Position numbers and translations under genes: made by a program
NCBI GenBank assembly: GCA_907164885.2
Contig: OU015499.1
Coordinates: forward strand, 151,783,446 to 151,847,445
Reading direction: 5' to 3'
DNA from: Dolomedes plantarius
Taxonomy: Eukaryota; Arthropoda; Arachnida; Araneae; Dolomedidae
DNA: 64,000 nt
The notes under the pieces: generated by a model
Seen by the model: the letters and a program-made list of their open reading frames with translations, nothing else
Databases searched by the model: none
What the model was told of the DNA's origin: nothing
Shown: piece after piece, positions 12,068-23,579 of the stretch
How positions within the stretch are numbered: position 1 is the first letter of the stretch
How the letters are laid out: every line of letters begins with the position of its first letter

Positions 12068-12476
12068 CTAGCATCGTTGCCCGGGTAGATTTATAGATAT
12101 AAAATTTTTCATGCATTCCATCAAAAAAAACTGGGCTGCACCCCCCGCAAAATAAACACTTCGCCCTCCCCCCCCCCGTCACCCCCAGACCAACTCTCAA
12201 ACCACCCCTCAGAACAAACCTCTTCTGACCCGCATATCGAATTAGATGGGAAGTGCTGAAGGGGCTGTATCCATATTTTAAGAGGTGCGCTAAGGGGCAC
12301 AAAAATCATTAAAAAATTAATTTTTAAAAAACTAATTGAGCCCCAAATTTCGTTTTTCCTGATTTAAGTTTCTCGGGTCCTAAACATTAACTGTGCCGAA
12401 TCTCGTCCCGGTGAGTGAAACAGTCTATGATTCTATAGCGGATAAACAAGCAGACAAGCTCTTTTATATATATAGA
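12068..12476 (-). mobile_element. Helitron-like non-autonomous element
   Basis: Read on the minus strand, the element starts TCTATATATATAAAAG immediately after an A. It ends CCCGGGCAACGATGCTAG immediately before a T. The 5' TC, the 3' CTAG and the A|T insertion context are the rules for Helitrons, rolling-circle transposons. No Rep/helicase is encoded. The same 5' end occurs in the element at 13107-13817. Confidence 0.5.
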
Positions 12477-12612
12477 TATAAGAAAATTATACTATACCAA
12501 TTTTTTTCAAAAAAATATCTTCAATTATATTACACTTTCATTAGCAGCAGTAACCCAGCACTCCCTCTTGAAACCCTTTTTTATTCCGAAAATTAAGATT
12601 TACAATAGCAAA

Positions 12613-12690
12613 CCTTCCCGTACGTCATGAAATGAGCGAGTACGGTTACCGCAGAGAAATTTTTTCTTTGCCCCACTTCGCGACTAGATA
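12613..12690. repeat. Dispersed repeat, copy also near 38581-38668
   Basis: Shares ACCTTCCCG, TGAAATGAGCGAG, GTTACC and TTGCCC with 38581-38668 in the same order and spacing. Family unknown. Confidence 0.45.
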
Positions 12691-13106
12691 ATCTAAAATC
12701 ATCTAGTCGCGACTACATGATAACCATGTCGTTTTATTTTGTTTAGAATTTTTATTACGTGTTTATAAACTCGTAATACAATATTTAAAAGGTGTTTGTC
12801 TGGAAAAGACCTTATCAACCGTGTATTCCTGACGTATATGAAATAGACAAGATGTCCACAGATAACCGTTTTCAAATGTTTGAAAATGTGAAGAATCACA
12901 TAAAAGCACTATTGTACACTAGATGAATGTAAAGAAATTTCAAGAATTTATACTATTACTAATTCTAATGTATTAGATACGCAACATTCAGATTAAAATA
13001 TGGAGAGAGCATGGGGGGAAATATCTGTAGCCAACAAACTACAATCCAAACAAATATGCCTAAACAAACCCATAAGCCACATATTCTTTGTTATTTCCTG
13101 TAATAA

Positions 13107-13817
13107 TCTATATATATATAAAACAGTTCCGTAACTGACTCATTCATTCACTGACTGACTGACTGACTGACTGACTGACTGACATACAACGCACAGACCA
13201 AACCGCTGGACCTAAAGGGCTGAAATTTTGCATGGCGATTCTTCTAATAGTGTAGGGGTGCACTAAGAAAGAGTTTTCAAAAATTCTTCTTAGATTTTTT
13301 TAAATTAAATTTTTAAGCTGTATTTTAAACTTTTTTTACGTTTGCATTTAAAATAATACATTGAGGGTTATAAAATTTATATCACGAGAAAGATCATAAA
13401 AATTCCTTCAAAATGAAATTTTTTTCGAATTTTTACCTCCTTTTCCTGATTTTTGGTGAATTTTTAAAGATTCATTTTTAGAATTTATTTTATTAAATGC
13501 CGATCACGTGATTTCTTTTTCTGGTACTTTCAATAAATTTATCGTCACGTGCGTAACAACTAAATAGACAAAAAAAAAATTTTTCTCTTTCTAATGCAGC
13601 AGACGATTGGATATTATCCAAAAAAAATGCATATCCCTTACGATTTTTTTATAAATATATATATATATAGATAGATATATATTTTACATCAATTGTATAC
13701 ATTGATCATCGCATTTATTATAAATATATATATTTATTTTTTTGGCATAAATTGCATACGTTGACCGTTGTATTTAATTTGAATGTACTCCGTAGCGAAG
13801 CGCGTGTTTTCAGCTAG
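13107..13817 (+). mobile_element. Helitron-like non-autonomous element
   Basis: Starts TCTATATATATAAAAC after A and ends GCGAAGCGCG...CAGCTAG before T. These are the Helitron end rules. A (GACT)n tract at about 13140-13183 lies near the 5' end, followed by CAACGCACAGACCAAACCGC. No protein is encoded. The copy lies within the interruption that separates duplication copy A from copy B. Confidence 0.55.
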
Positions 13818-14239
13818 TTTTATATATTTTATTACATTTATAAACTCTTTAATCTGATGGTATCTGACCTTTTTTATCATTTGTTTATCTCTGGAATTTC
13901 TCGGAGCATTAAAATAAATAATGAATGATGAAATTATTTTTAATTACAGTTAACGGATAACTAAAATGAATATAAAGGGGGAAATATTAATATCGCTTAC
14001 ACGTTATTGATCGAGCCGATATCCGTCTTGTGGAGATTCCTACAAACCGAAACATATCAGATCTCTGCTAGTCCTTATGATCTACCAGCATAAAAAAATA
14101 AGAATAGCTAAGGAACATTGTGCCCTAATTAAAATAATTTTTAAATTCTGAGTATTTTAATTAGTTTAATTACTCCAGGACGTTTTTTATAACATCTTAG
14201 TTTATAAATATGTCATTTCGTGGCACAAAATTTAATATA

Positions 14240-14467
14240 TGAGGCGGTGAAAGGCAAAGTGGTGTAAGTCAAAAGAGTTTAACTGCAAAAACTACAAAAA
14301 ACTCGACCATAAATTGAACAAATTATAATTCATAACAATTATTACAATATTGCAAATAATAACTATTTACAATTCCACTACAAATTGAACATGGAGATTA
14401 CATATTTGCCCCCAAATGAAAAAAGGTTGAAAATGTGACTTACACCACTTTGCCTTTCAACGCCTCA
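14240..14467. mobile_element. 228-bp MITE with empty site in the neighbouring duplicate
   Basis: Termini TGAGGCGGTGAAAGGCAAAG and its complement near 14445-14467 form an inverted repeat of about 32 bp. Duplication copy B keeps the uninserted sequence AATTTAATATATTACTATT. This fixes the insertion point and shows duplication of TA (or ATAT if the outermost T/A is host). TA would fit a Tc1/mariner-mobilised element. Confidence 0.85.
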
Positions 14468-14525
14468 TATTACTATTCGTTTCAAGGGGAAAATAAGAAA
14501 TAAAGCGTGAGACCTTATCAACGGT

Positions 14526-14955
14526 GTAAAAGACCTTATCAACCGTGTATTCCTGACGTATATCTAATAGACAAGAAGTCCACAGATAACCGTTTTGAAA
14601 TACTTGAAAATGTGAAGAATCACATAAAAGCACAATTGTACACTAGATTAATGTAAAGAAATTTGAAGAATTTGTACTATAACCAATTCTAATGTATTAG
14701 ATACACAACATTCAGATTAAAATATGAAGAGAGCATGGGGGGAAATATCTGTAGCCAACAAACTACAATCCAAACAAATATGCCTAAACAAACAAAGGGA
14801 ACATCGTGCCCTAGTTACAATAATTTTAAAATTCTGAGTAGTTTAATTACTCCAGAACGTATTTTATAACATCTTAGTTTATAAATATCTCATTTCCTGG
14901 CACAAAATTTAATATATTACTATTCGTTTCAAGGGAAAAATAAGAAATTAGAGCG
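14526..14955. repeat. Tandem duplication, copy B
   Basis: Uninterrupted counterpart of copy A. It ends a few tens of bases upstream of the zinc-finger exon, so it lies in the intron or promoter side of that gene. Confidence 0.85.
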
Positions 14956-14994
14956 TAATGGTGCAGTGTTGATCTATCTCATTTAAATTCCTTT

Positions 14995-15021
14995 CTCCTG
15001 TCTTGCAGGTTCTCGGTACAG
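14995..15021 (+). promoter_or_regulatory. 3' splice acceptor(s) before the zinc-finger coding exon
   Basis: A pyrimidine-rich run ends CTCCTGTCTTGCAG (AG at 15007-15008). A second possible acceptor, TACAG|ATTG, has its AG at 15020-15021. The AG|ATTG site is also present in the paralogous gene on the minus strand (AG at 59178-59179). At least one 5' exon therefore probably lies upstream and was not identified. Confidence 0.6.
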
Positions 15022-15125
15022 ATTGCTAGGTGCCAAACTAATGTGTTTCTGGTGTCCACAAATTCAGGAACTCGACGTATTGCTGGCAGTTGCAGTTTTC
15101 TATTCATCGTTTAAAGGATATCGGC

Positions 15126-16694
15126 ATGCCACAAGAGCAAATGTCGTGTATTTCCAGCGTAAATAGACTTTCCCATGATTGCCATTCCAACGAGCAAAAT
15201 CCTTGTGAAGCACAAAGTGAAGGCTTTCGATATAGCACAAGCAGAATTAGTCCAAGTGTTAAATGTTCCAGTATACAGCTTCTCCATCACACTGACGAGG
15301 AAATTTTCAAATGCAATTTATGCGACGGATCATTTTCACAATTGGCTGTCTTAAATACACATCTTTTATGTCACACTGCTGATAATCATCTCCATACCCA
15401 TACAGAAGAAAAAACTTTCACCTGCACTGGTTGTTCAAAGATATTTTCTACGCTGGATGCTTTAAAAACTCATCTCTGTACCCATAAAGGAGGAAAACCT
15501 TTCGCCTGCGATGTAAGTGAGAAAACATTTTCTGAGCAAGGGGATTTAACAAAACATCTCCGTACCCATATCGGAGAGAAACCTTTTGCCTGCACTGTAT
15601 GTGATATAAGATTTTCTGAACAGAGTAATTTGAAAAGACATATCCGCAACCACACGGGAGAGAAATCCTTCGCCTGCACTGTATGTGAGAAAATATTTTC
15701 TGAAAAGAGTTATTTAAAAAAACATCTCCGCGTCCACACGGGAGAGAAACCTTTTGCTTGTACTGTATGTGGGAATACTTTTTCTGATCAGGGTAATCTA
15801 AAAAGACATCTCCGCACCCACACAGGCGAAAAACCCTTAGCCTGCACTGTATGTAGGAAAACATTTTCTCAACAGTGTGATTTAAAGAGACATATCCGCA
15901 CCCACACAGGAGAGAAACCTTTCGCCTGCATTGTATGTGGAAAGACATTTTCTATTCAGAGTAGTTTAAAAACACATCTTCGCACCCACACGGGAGAGAA
16001 ACCGTTCGCATGCACTGTATGTGAGCATAAGTGTTCTTCACAGGGTGATTTAAAAAAACATGTACGCACCCACACGGGAGAGAAACCTTTCGCATGCACT
16101 CTATGTGATGTAAGGTTTTCTGGACAGAGTAATTTGAAAAGGCATATCCTCAACCATACGGGAGAGAAAACTTTCGCATGCACTGTATGTGGAAAGACAT
16201 TTTCGGAACAGTGTAATTTAAAAACACATCTCCACACCCACACAGGCGAGAAACCTTTCGCCTGCCTTGTATGTGGGACAAGATTTTCTCAACAGAGTAA
16301 TTTAATAACACATCTCCGCATCCACACGGGAGAGAAACCTTTCGCATGCACTTTATGTGAGAAAAGATTTTCTCAACAGAGTCATTTCACAACACATCTT
16401 AGCACCCACACGGGAGAGAAACCTTTCGCATGCACTGTATGTGAGAAAACATTTTCTCGACAAGATAAATTAAAATTGCATATTCTAACCCACACGGGAG
16501 GGAAACATTTCTTTTGCACCGTATGTGAGAAAAGGTTTTCTCAACAGAGTCATTTAATAACACATCTCCGCATTCACACGGGAGAGAAACCTTTTGCATG
16601 CACTGTATGTGGGAAAACATTTTCTCGACAAGATAAATTAAAATTGCATCTGCTAACCCACACGGGAGAGAAATCTTTCGCACGCGCTATGTAG
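15126..16694 (+). CDS. C2H2 zinc-finger protein, about 16 fingers, 522 aa
   Basis: Probable nuclear DNA-binding protein. After a roughly 60-residue N-terminus with no KRAB, BTB or ZAD domain, fingers follow from about residue 61 to 516, joined by HTGEKPF linkers. The third finger has lost its second Cys (CDVS), while the others keep C2H2. The frame opens earlier (15090), but I chose ATG 15126 because the paralogue also starts just before EQMSCISSV. Fingers 13-14 and 15-16 are near-identical pairs (QQSH then RQDK helices). The coding frame ends abruptly at FARAM-stop inside a 17th finger, where a 2-nt deletion relative to other fingers shifts the frame. Finger sequence, frame and linkers are clear. 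DNA target and function are unknown. A 5' leader begins after the splice acceptor near 15008. Confidence 0.9.
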   Translation: MPQEQMSCISSVNRLSHDCHSNEQNPCEAQSEGFRYSTSRISPSVKCSSIQLLHHTDEEIFKCNLCDGSFSQLAVLNTHLLCHTADNHLHTHTEEKTFTCTGCSKIFSTLDALKTHLCTHKGGKPFACDVSEKTFSEQGDLTKHLRTHIGEKPFACTVCDIRFSEQSNLKRHIRNHTGEKSFACTVCEKIFSEKSYLKKHLRVHTGEKPFACTVCGNTFSDQGNLKRHLRTHTGEKPLACTVCRKTFSQQCDLKRHIRTHTGEKPFACIVCGKTFSIQSSLKTHLRTHTGEKPFACTVCEHKCSSQGDLKKHVRTHTGEKPFACTLCDVRFSGQSNLKRHILNHTGEKTFACTVCGKTFSEQCNLKTHLHTHTGEKPFACLVCGTRFSQQSNLITHLRIHTGEKPFACTLCEKRFSQQSHFTTHLSTHTGEKPFACTVCEKTFSRQDKLKLHILTHTGGKHFFCTVCEKRFSQQSHLITHLRIHTGEKPFACTVCGKTFSRQDKLKLHLLTHTGEKSFARAM

Positions 16695-17143
16695 GAAAAT
16701 ATTTTCTCGACGGGATGATTTAAAAACACATCTCCGCACCGAAACTAGAGAGAAACCTTTCGCATGCACTGTATGTAAAAAAGATTTTCATTGTAGGGAA
16801 ATTTGAAAACGCATCTCCTTATCCATGGAGGAAAGTCATTTGGTTTGCACTATATAGCAATAAAGGTTTTTCTGAACTCGATCGTTTGAAAAAATATGTT
16901 CGTATCTACACAAAAGAGAAATATTTCCTCCTATCTATGACAGAAAAGATTTGTCTTGCAGTACGTTTTAAAACGCATTTGTGTACCCATACAACAGAAA
17001 CCTATGGATTGCACTATACGTGAAGAAAGATTTTCTGCAGGGTTTACTTTAAAAACAAATACCCTTTTATCTGCAGGGTATGAGACATGGGCTTCTGGCT
17101 TGAGAACAGATGAAAAGCGCATCTCCCTACCCATTCAGGCATA
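16695..17143 (+). pseudogene. Decayed C-terminal zinc-finger tail
   Basis: Sequence after the stop still shows finger remnants in shifting frames: GAGAAACCTTTCGCATGCAC, then AAAACGCATCTCC and CACCCATACAACAGAAACC. At least four or five more fingers once followed. Several stops and indels show the tail is no longer translated. Confidence 0.8.
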
Positions 17144-17540
17144 AAAAGGGATTTTTTTGGCGCAAAGACATGGTTTTGTTCCACCGTGGTGAAAATTAAA
17201 TCCAAACTCAGGTGTGATGGTCTTTATTTATTGGAGATATCGTACATAATTATGTATGGGCATTAATTTCATGTTTTATGACATTAAATTTTTTTAAATA
17301 TATCATTACGATATCGGTCATCACCTACGATCCCTGAGGGATACTTTACCCACCAAAGTGATTGAAGTAAAAAAACCTTAATTTTACCTGTTTATACTGC
17401 TATAAATTGTGTCATGAAATGTCATTTATGCAATACTTCTGGTGTTTGTTTTTGCCTAATTTTTAATTTTTAAGATTTGACTGTTTTGTACATATACTGT
17501 GTTCTGTAAATGAGGAAAGAAATATGAATAATGATGTATA

Positions 17541-17546
17541 AATAAA
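17541..17546 (+). terminator. Polyadenylation signal of the zinc-finger gene
   Basis: AATAAA about 850 bp after the stop codon, the first strong candidate downstream of the decayed finger tail. Assignment is by position only. Confidence 0.4.
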
Positions 17547-17559
17547 TATTTTATGGCTT

Positions 17560-20500
17560 CATATCGAGACTGGATTTATTTTCGCTTTTGTCTCTCTTAA
17601 ACTTTTTAAATTAATTTAGCTTTTATTTTATTAAAAGGGTTTTTTTGTGATGCGCTGCCAAAGTAATATTTAATGCATGGAGCATCTAATTATACTTTTA
17701 TATTAGATATCGTCTCAAATTTTTATGTATGAAATATATAATTTTAATTTTCAACTCAGCTCTTCAAAAATGTTTAAAATTTATAAATAAAACCAAGTCC
17801 CGTCTATCGAATAATAGGCTCTTTACCGAGCCTTTCAAGATATTTTTACAGGAATTGTGATCATCTGCTCTCACTCTGAGATTAGCACCAGTAATCATAG
17901 AGGAAGTTCTTGAAAGTGACGTTTCACATTATAAGACAAAGTTTGATTGGTATTTACAGCAATTTTGTGAATTTAGTTGTTTACATTATGTAATTTATTT
18001 AAATGAATGTTTTTTGAAACAACTCATTGCAAACAAAATGTTTAAAATTGGGGATATTCGGTATCAAAACGAATTTGGTGAAATCATACATATAGGTGAA
18101 CTAGAGCGGGTTTCATTAATAGAACTGGAATCTCGCAATTTGTGAGGTTTTTTTTTTTTTACCCAACCAAAGATGATTTTAGAAAAACTTTATGAAGATA
18201 GGATTTCGCTTTTTCAGATGCCTTCCCAACTCATGGTTTCGTGGTTGGGAAAATGACAGGTTGGAGGGGGTCGGATACCTATTATGCCATGCTGACTCCA
18301 GACAAGACGGCGCTCGTGTCTTGTGAACTATGGAAAAAAATATGCATGATGGAAGATAGTAAATCAGCAACACCGGAAAAAATTACATGAAAGTTAAATG
18401 TGCGGAGAACACTCAGTTTCAATTGACTTTGAAAAATGCCTTTTTAAAAATTTTCGCAGGCTGCAAATGAAAGCGAGAGTTCGATGTCATTTTCTAAACA
18501 ACGATTATGAATACTCTTAGTAGAAAAATTTCGCAACATAAAACAAAATTAATTTTCTGCTGTTACAATGCTCCCAAGTTATTCCCCACGACATATTTCT
18601 GCAGATCAGTGGCTCTTATTCAGACAAAATTCCTTCAGCAGTGCCTTGTGAGTGGAGTTCTCGATTATTCCCATGGAAACGAATGAGATGACAACGACCA
18701 TATTTACTTTCAGTGCCCCGATTAAACTACTACTTCAAAGTTAATTCGAAGTGGTGGTTAAAGGATTACTCTGGATTCTTAATTCAAACGAGAACAGCGC
18801 CAATGTAGCTAATGAAAATATGAAAAGCTTAGAAAACCACATCACTCTCTGTGGCCAGAAATCGTAAGCAAGTAATAGGTCGCTACTGAGAATAGGGTTA
18901 CGAGCTGTACGTTGAAGAGATCCTAGGTACGGTCAACAGATCGTGAAAAACGTCTGCTGTTGTCCTGGTGTGCCTATTCATATTGGATTAGTAGCTAAAT
19001 ATGGACTTAAACATGGACGCTATAATTTTCTGTGCTTCCGTGGGAATAATCGATAACCGCACTCGCATAGCATGGCCGAGAGAATTTTGTCTCAATACGA
19101 GATCACGTTTTCCAGCTGAACCTCAAATAAATACGTCAGGAATTTTAGTCAACGGCAGTGCAGAATACACTTTGCTGTGTTCACATGAAAAATGTGCGAT
19201 TTTAGAAAATTTAATGCTATTTAGCTTCTTTTTCAGCCTTTACATTATTATTACAGAGAGGTAAAACTGTATTATCGGTTTCCCTAGAATAAAGACACGG
19301 TTTACACTTTGTTTCATGGAGTTATCCACCTACAAAAGTTTGTACAACATCTGTATGCTGAAAGAATTGAAATATTTTCGCTGACGCTGTACATACAGTT
19401 ATATTAACAGTTCTCTCCCGTGGAGATGGATACCTCAATGAAACAAAGTTCATATTGTCCACAAATGGTTTGAAAACCATGTGGATGTCTCCACCTTCCT
19501 TAGCAGGCCTTCACCATTACCATTCCTCAGTCCAATGCAACTCTAGTTGGACTCGTTCGAAAGGGGCATCAGGCAGCTGGATTCATCCAGTCTTAGAGAA
19601 CTGAAAAGTGCACTTCATTGGGTTGGGTCATTAGATTCCTTAAGCCATCTTTCAACATCTCATAGTTCCATGTTCTCATAGAGTTCATGTCCTATGGAAT
19701 TGCAACAATACTGAGAGCAAAAGTCGGCGAAACTTGGGTAGGTGGCCATACTAAATTGGTCACTCAGTGTATGCACACTTATCGGCTGTGATTGGACAAT
19801 TAGCCCGGTCTAAACGTTTATGACCGACTAAACGTATTGTTTCTAATTCCAGTGTGGATTTCAGCCTCCACTGGTCGGGAAAACGTCCATCAGACATTTT
19901 CTAAGGTATTAACGGTAAGAATGAAGCAACTTCATTAGAACCCTAGTTAATCCCGAATTATTTGCCGCTTTCAGAGTCTAAAGTTCTGAATAAAATGCAT
20001 CAGGGAGGTTGTTCTCCCGAGTGAAATTGGCCCAATTTCACTGCCCGTCAATTCCGTGGAATTTATGTATGAACCTCGCCAAATCAGATAATTTCACAAG
20101 ATTCGTCTACATTTGTATATCCTAGTTATCATTAATTTTAAAGTGTAAGGAACTGTGTTCATGTTTAACAGTTTTAGAATAGACCTTGACGATAGATCCC
20201 GACATCTCCCTATCCCTAAAAGAAACCCGATTAAAAATAGGTTTTCATACTTTTTTTTTATCGAAAACTTAAATGAAGCATTTAATAAAGCAAATAATTG
20301 GGTAAAAGTCGCGTCAAAACCAAATTCCTTGAAAAGTAAATGCAATTTGCGCATGGATAAAGCGCTTATGCTCGTATATCTGCGGAAAAGATGTAAATTG
20401 GCCAACTTGAGGAAGTTTGAACAAACACCGGGTATTGCGTGCTACACTTGCGTACTCAGACGGGGGGCGGCTTCTCCCCAGAAAGGAGGGTAAAACACGC

Positions 20501-20582
20501 GAAAGTATCCCCAAAATCTTAATCTAGTTACAATTCCTTTTTTTCTCTAATTTATACAGGTTCATGCCTTCTATTCCTAAAC
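17560..20582. other. No gene recognised
   Basis: Mixed-composition sequence. Open frames at 19001-19264 and 20155-20493 (with an overlapping minus-strand frame 20094-20405) show no known domain. A 10-bp-arm hairpin (GTGAAATTGG, 20021-20041) is present. 19500-20100 is less AT-rich but matched nothing I know. Confidence 0.35.
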
Positions 20583-20584
20583 TA

Positions 20585-21796
20585 CACTCAAGAGCCAAAA
20601 CATTATGACCACCTGTCAATAACGAGTTGGCCCACCTTTGGCGCGCAACACAGCATCAACCCGCCTTGGCATGGATGCCACAAGTCCTTGGTAGATGACT
20701 GGAGACAGATTGTACCAGATGTTTAAGCAACGGTCACGCAAATCCGAGATATTGCGAATTGGTGGTCTTTGAACACTGAGCTGCCGTTCCATGACATCCC
20801 AAATGTGTTCTATCGGATTGAGATCCGGTGAGTTAGGCGGGCAGGACATTAACTGGAATTCAGCATCATGTTCCTGGAACCACTCCAACACAATTTTAGC
20901 ATTGTGACACGGGGCGTTGTCCTGTTGGAACGTTCCATTTCCAGCTGGAAATAAAAGAGGCCATGTAAGAGTGCAACTGGTCCGCAATGATGTTCAGATA
21001 CCCTGTAGCATTCATGGTCTGCTCTACCATAACCACGGGTCCCAGAGACGCCCAAGAGAACGTCCCCCAAAGCATAATACCGCCACCACCGGGCTGTGTA
21101 TGACCTACTGTACATTAAGGGAGCAACAGTTCGCCTGGAAGACGGCGTATCCTGACACGGCCATCGGCGTGATGAATGACAAACCGTGATTCATCTGACC
21201 AGGCAACTCTCTCCCATTGATCAGTCGCGATGTTCCCGGGCCCAGTGCAGGCGCAGTTGGCGATGACGCTTGGTCAGCAAAAGCACACGAGTGGGACGTT
21301 TGCTGCGTAGCCCCATATCCAACAGTGTCCGCTGAACAGTGTGCTGCGATACTATTCTACTTGGCCCTGCATTGTATTGGGCTGTCAGCTGAGCCACTGT
21401 CTGGCTCCGGTTTCGCTTCACCATGCGAGACAGTCTCTGACGACCTTTTTCTTTGATAGCGTGTGGACGTCCAACACCATGTCGTCTACTGCTGGTTTCA
21501 CCGTCATTCATCCACTTTGCATAAGTACTAACAACTGTAGATCGCGAACAACCCACGAATCGTGCAGTTTCGGAAATACTTGTTCCGAGCCTTCGAGCCA
21601 TTACAATCTGCCCTCTATCAAAGTCTCTTAGATCCGCAGCCTTTCCCATCACACACAGAAGTAAGTGAAAGAATGATTCTTCAGACTCTCCAGCAGCAGT
21701 TAAATATCACTTCCACCTGATCACGTGCCTTCCACGTCATCCAGGCGAATTCATTGCAAAATGTAGGGGTGGTCATAATGTTTTGGCTCTTGAGTG
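20585..21796 (-). mobile_element. Tc1-like transposon, 1212 bp, inactive
   Basis: Terminal inverted repeats CACTCAAGAGCCAAAACATT and its complement match for about 29 bp and are flanked by TA on both sides, the Tc1/mariner target duplication. The element carries one transposase gene on the minus strand, which is broken. Confidence 0.95.
20616..21652 (-). pseudogene. Tc1-family transposase (DD36E spacing), frameshifted
   Basis: Cut-and-paste transposase. The N-terminal 143 residues carry the paired helix-turn-helix region ([15 protein letters not shown]) and a GRP-type hinge ([12 protein letters not shown]). The catalytic domain continues in another frame with WSDESRF (first Asp), GGGGIMLWG, then QQDNAPCH (second Asp) and PDLNPIEHIWD (Glu). 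I count 36 residues between the second Asp and the Glu; canonical Tc1 has 34, and a DD36E family is known. Disruptions: a frameshift after REHRD (about 21220), a TAA just before the CTVGHTQPGGG stretch, and a second frameshift near 20940. The product would be non-functional. Confidence 0.9.
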
Positions 21797-21798
21797 TA

Positions 21799-23571
21799 TA
21801 TGTATGAGCGGTCACACAAGGTGGGAGTATCCTACAGCTCTGCGGTATCACGGCCGATGTGAACCCAAGGCGAACAAAGTAGTGCTCGGGCCAACGGAGA
21901 TCAGGAGTATCATGTACTGGCGATCACTAGAGATGCTCATTCATAGGTCGCGTGCGATGCGTAGTGTGTATTCTTAAATCGACTACTCAACATTCGTATT
22001 CCGTGTAATTTTGAACTGAGTTTATTTTAAAGTATATCTTGAACTTGAAATTTAGCTTTCCATCTCTGGAGAGTTACAAATATTAAGGTCCAGTTTTCCA
22101 ACCGATATTTCAGGAGGACTGTTTTTATTCCATTTTATGACCAAATATTGACTCCTACTTCATGAACGTTTATCCCGGCACCACAACATTTTGAAATATG
22201 TTTCTATTCTTCTATGAAATGGGGGAAAAAGGCTTCAACAGCAAGTGCAATGGAAGATTTTCGTCAGTCGAGTGAATGTTATGCCCGCGATTTGCCTTCT
22301 ACAAATGCGGATGTTTTGAACACAGATTCCAGTTGTGTTATAAAAAATTTGAAAAACTGCAATAGCTCCATTAAAAAAACCCAGTGATGAAGTTTCTATA
22401 TGTGACAAAGTAATATATCCTAGCACCTATAACTTATTATATGTATAATAGCCGTTGTCTCTGTATAACACTTCCGGGCTGTACTCATCTTTCAATTGAA
22501 GCCCTCAGTAAACAAACGACCGGTTAGGCCTAATTTCAATTTCAGATGTGGATCAGAATTTTTTCTTACCTAAAAACTAATATCTTCTCCGTCAAATCAC
22601 GTTTGTTCAGCCTATTTTTCTATAAAACATTCAGGACTAAAAAAATTGGATGCTTTTAGCTGTATATTTAACAGTTTTTAAAAATCTGTTTACTTTTGCG
22701 ATGAATTCTGAAAGTCAACAAACTTGAATGTGAATGAATCAAGTAGCTCAAGTATTCATATCGCGTAGTGAGCTGTAAAAAACTGGATGGCAGTCTACTA
22801 CTCCAATCGCATGAAAAACGAAATAAATAAAAAATAATGAAAGGGTCTGCTTTTACAAGGTGTGGATTAAATGCAATATTGTTAGATAATTCGGGCTATT
22901 TTTTAACTTTCATATACTTTTTCCATTATGACGTCATTATTAGTATTATGAAGTCAAAATGACGGGTTACCTTCTAGTTAGAAAGATTTGCAATACTTCC
23001 GGTAACAACATGCATCGGTGAAAGGTCAATTTTTCCCTCGTGAATTTTAAAAAACTTATTTAAGAAATATCATGACACAATCACCATTGAACAGACTTTC
23101 TTTGCAGACAGATTCATGCAAGCACGATTGAAGTTTTTCAAGAGCTTTACTAAAAGAAATGAATATTGGATTTTATTCTTTAAAGAAATTTCTATAATCG
23201 CCAAATGAAATGAATATGCATTAAAATATAAATAATAATAATGAATAATTATTATTATTAATAAATTATATTAATGAATTTGCATTAAAAATGCTTTTAT
23301 CCGTTCTACTTGGCCCCCCTAAGATTAAATCATGAGTGCTTCATTGGCGTACTACATTTCAATGCTAAATAGTAATGTCATGCTACATCCACCGTCTACC
23401 TCATGAGACCAAAACACTGGAAAACACTTATTCCATTTTATTTATTTCGGCCCGGGGGGGGGGGGGGGGAGGGGCACCGTTACCCACTTTGGAATCATAT
23501 ATTTCTCAATAATAATTAAACTTAAAAAAAGTGTTACGATAAAAGAAAATCCAGATATGTTCTCAAACGCC
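21799..23571. other. No gene recognised
   Basis: No domain-bearing frame or repeat pair was found. A poly-G tract lies at 23454-23469. Confidence 0.35.
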
Positions 23572-23579
23572 GAATGTTC

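Larger units (their letters stand above)
12804..14525. repeat. Tandem duplication, copy A (interrupted)
   Basis: 12804-13071 and 14111-14525 together match copy B at 14526-14955. The match begins at AAAAGACCTTATCAACCGTG. Copy A carries two interruptions absent from B: about 1.04 kb (roughly 13072-14110, with a Helitron-like element) and a 228-bp MITE (14240-14467). The remaining sequence is similar but diverged. Confidence 0.85.

Noticed and set aside
15448..16683. Long minus-strand frames opposite the first zinc-finger gene
   Set aside because: They are antisense shadows of the finger repeat. The same shadows appear opposite the second gene.
19990..20070. Resemblance to small-subunit rRNA (CCCGTCAATTCC)
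   Set aside because: Only about 12 bases match and the flanks do not fit any rRNA. Taken as chance.
20094..20493. Overlapping 112- and 103-codon frames on opposite strands
   Set aside because: Neither shows a recognisable domain and they are mirror frames of the same DNA. Left unannotated.
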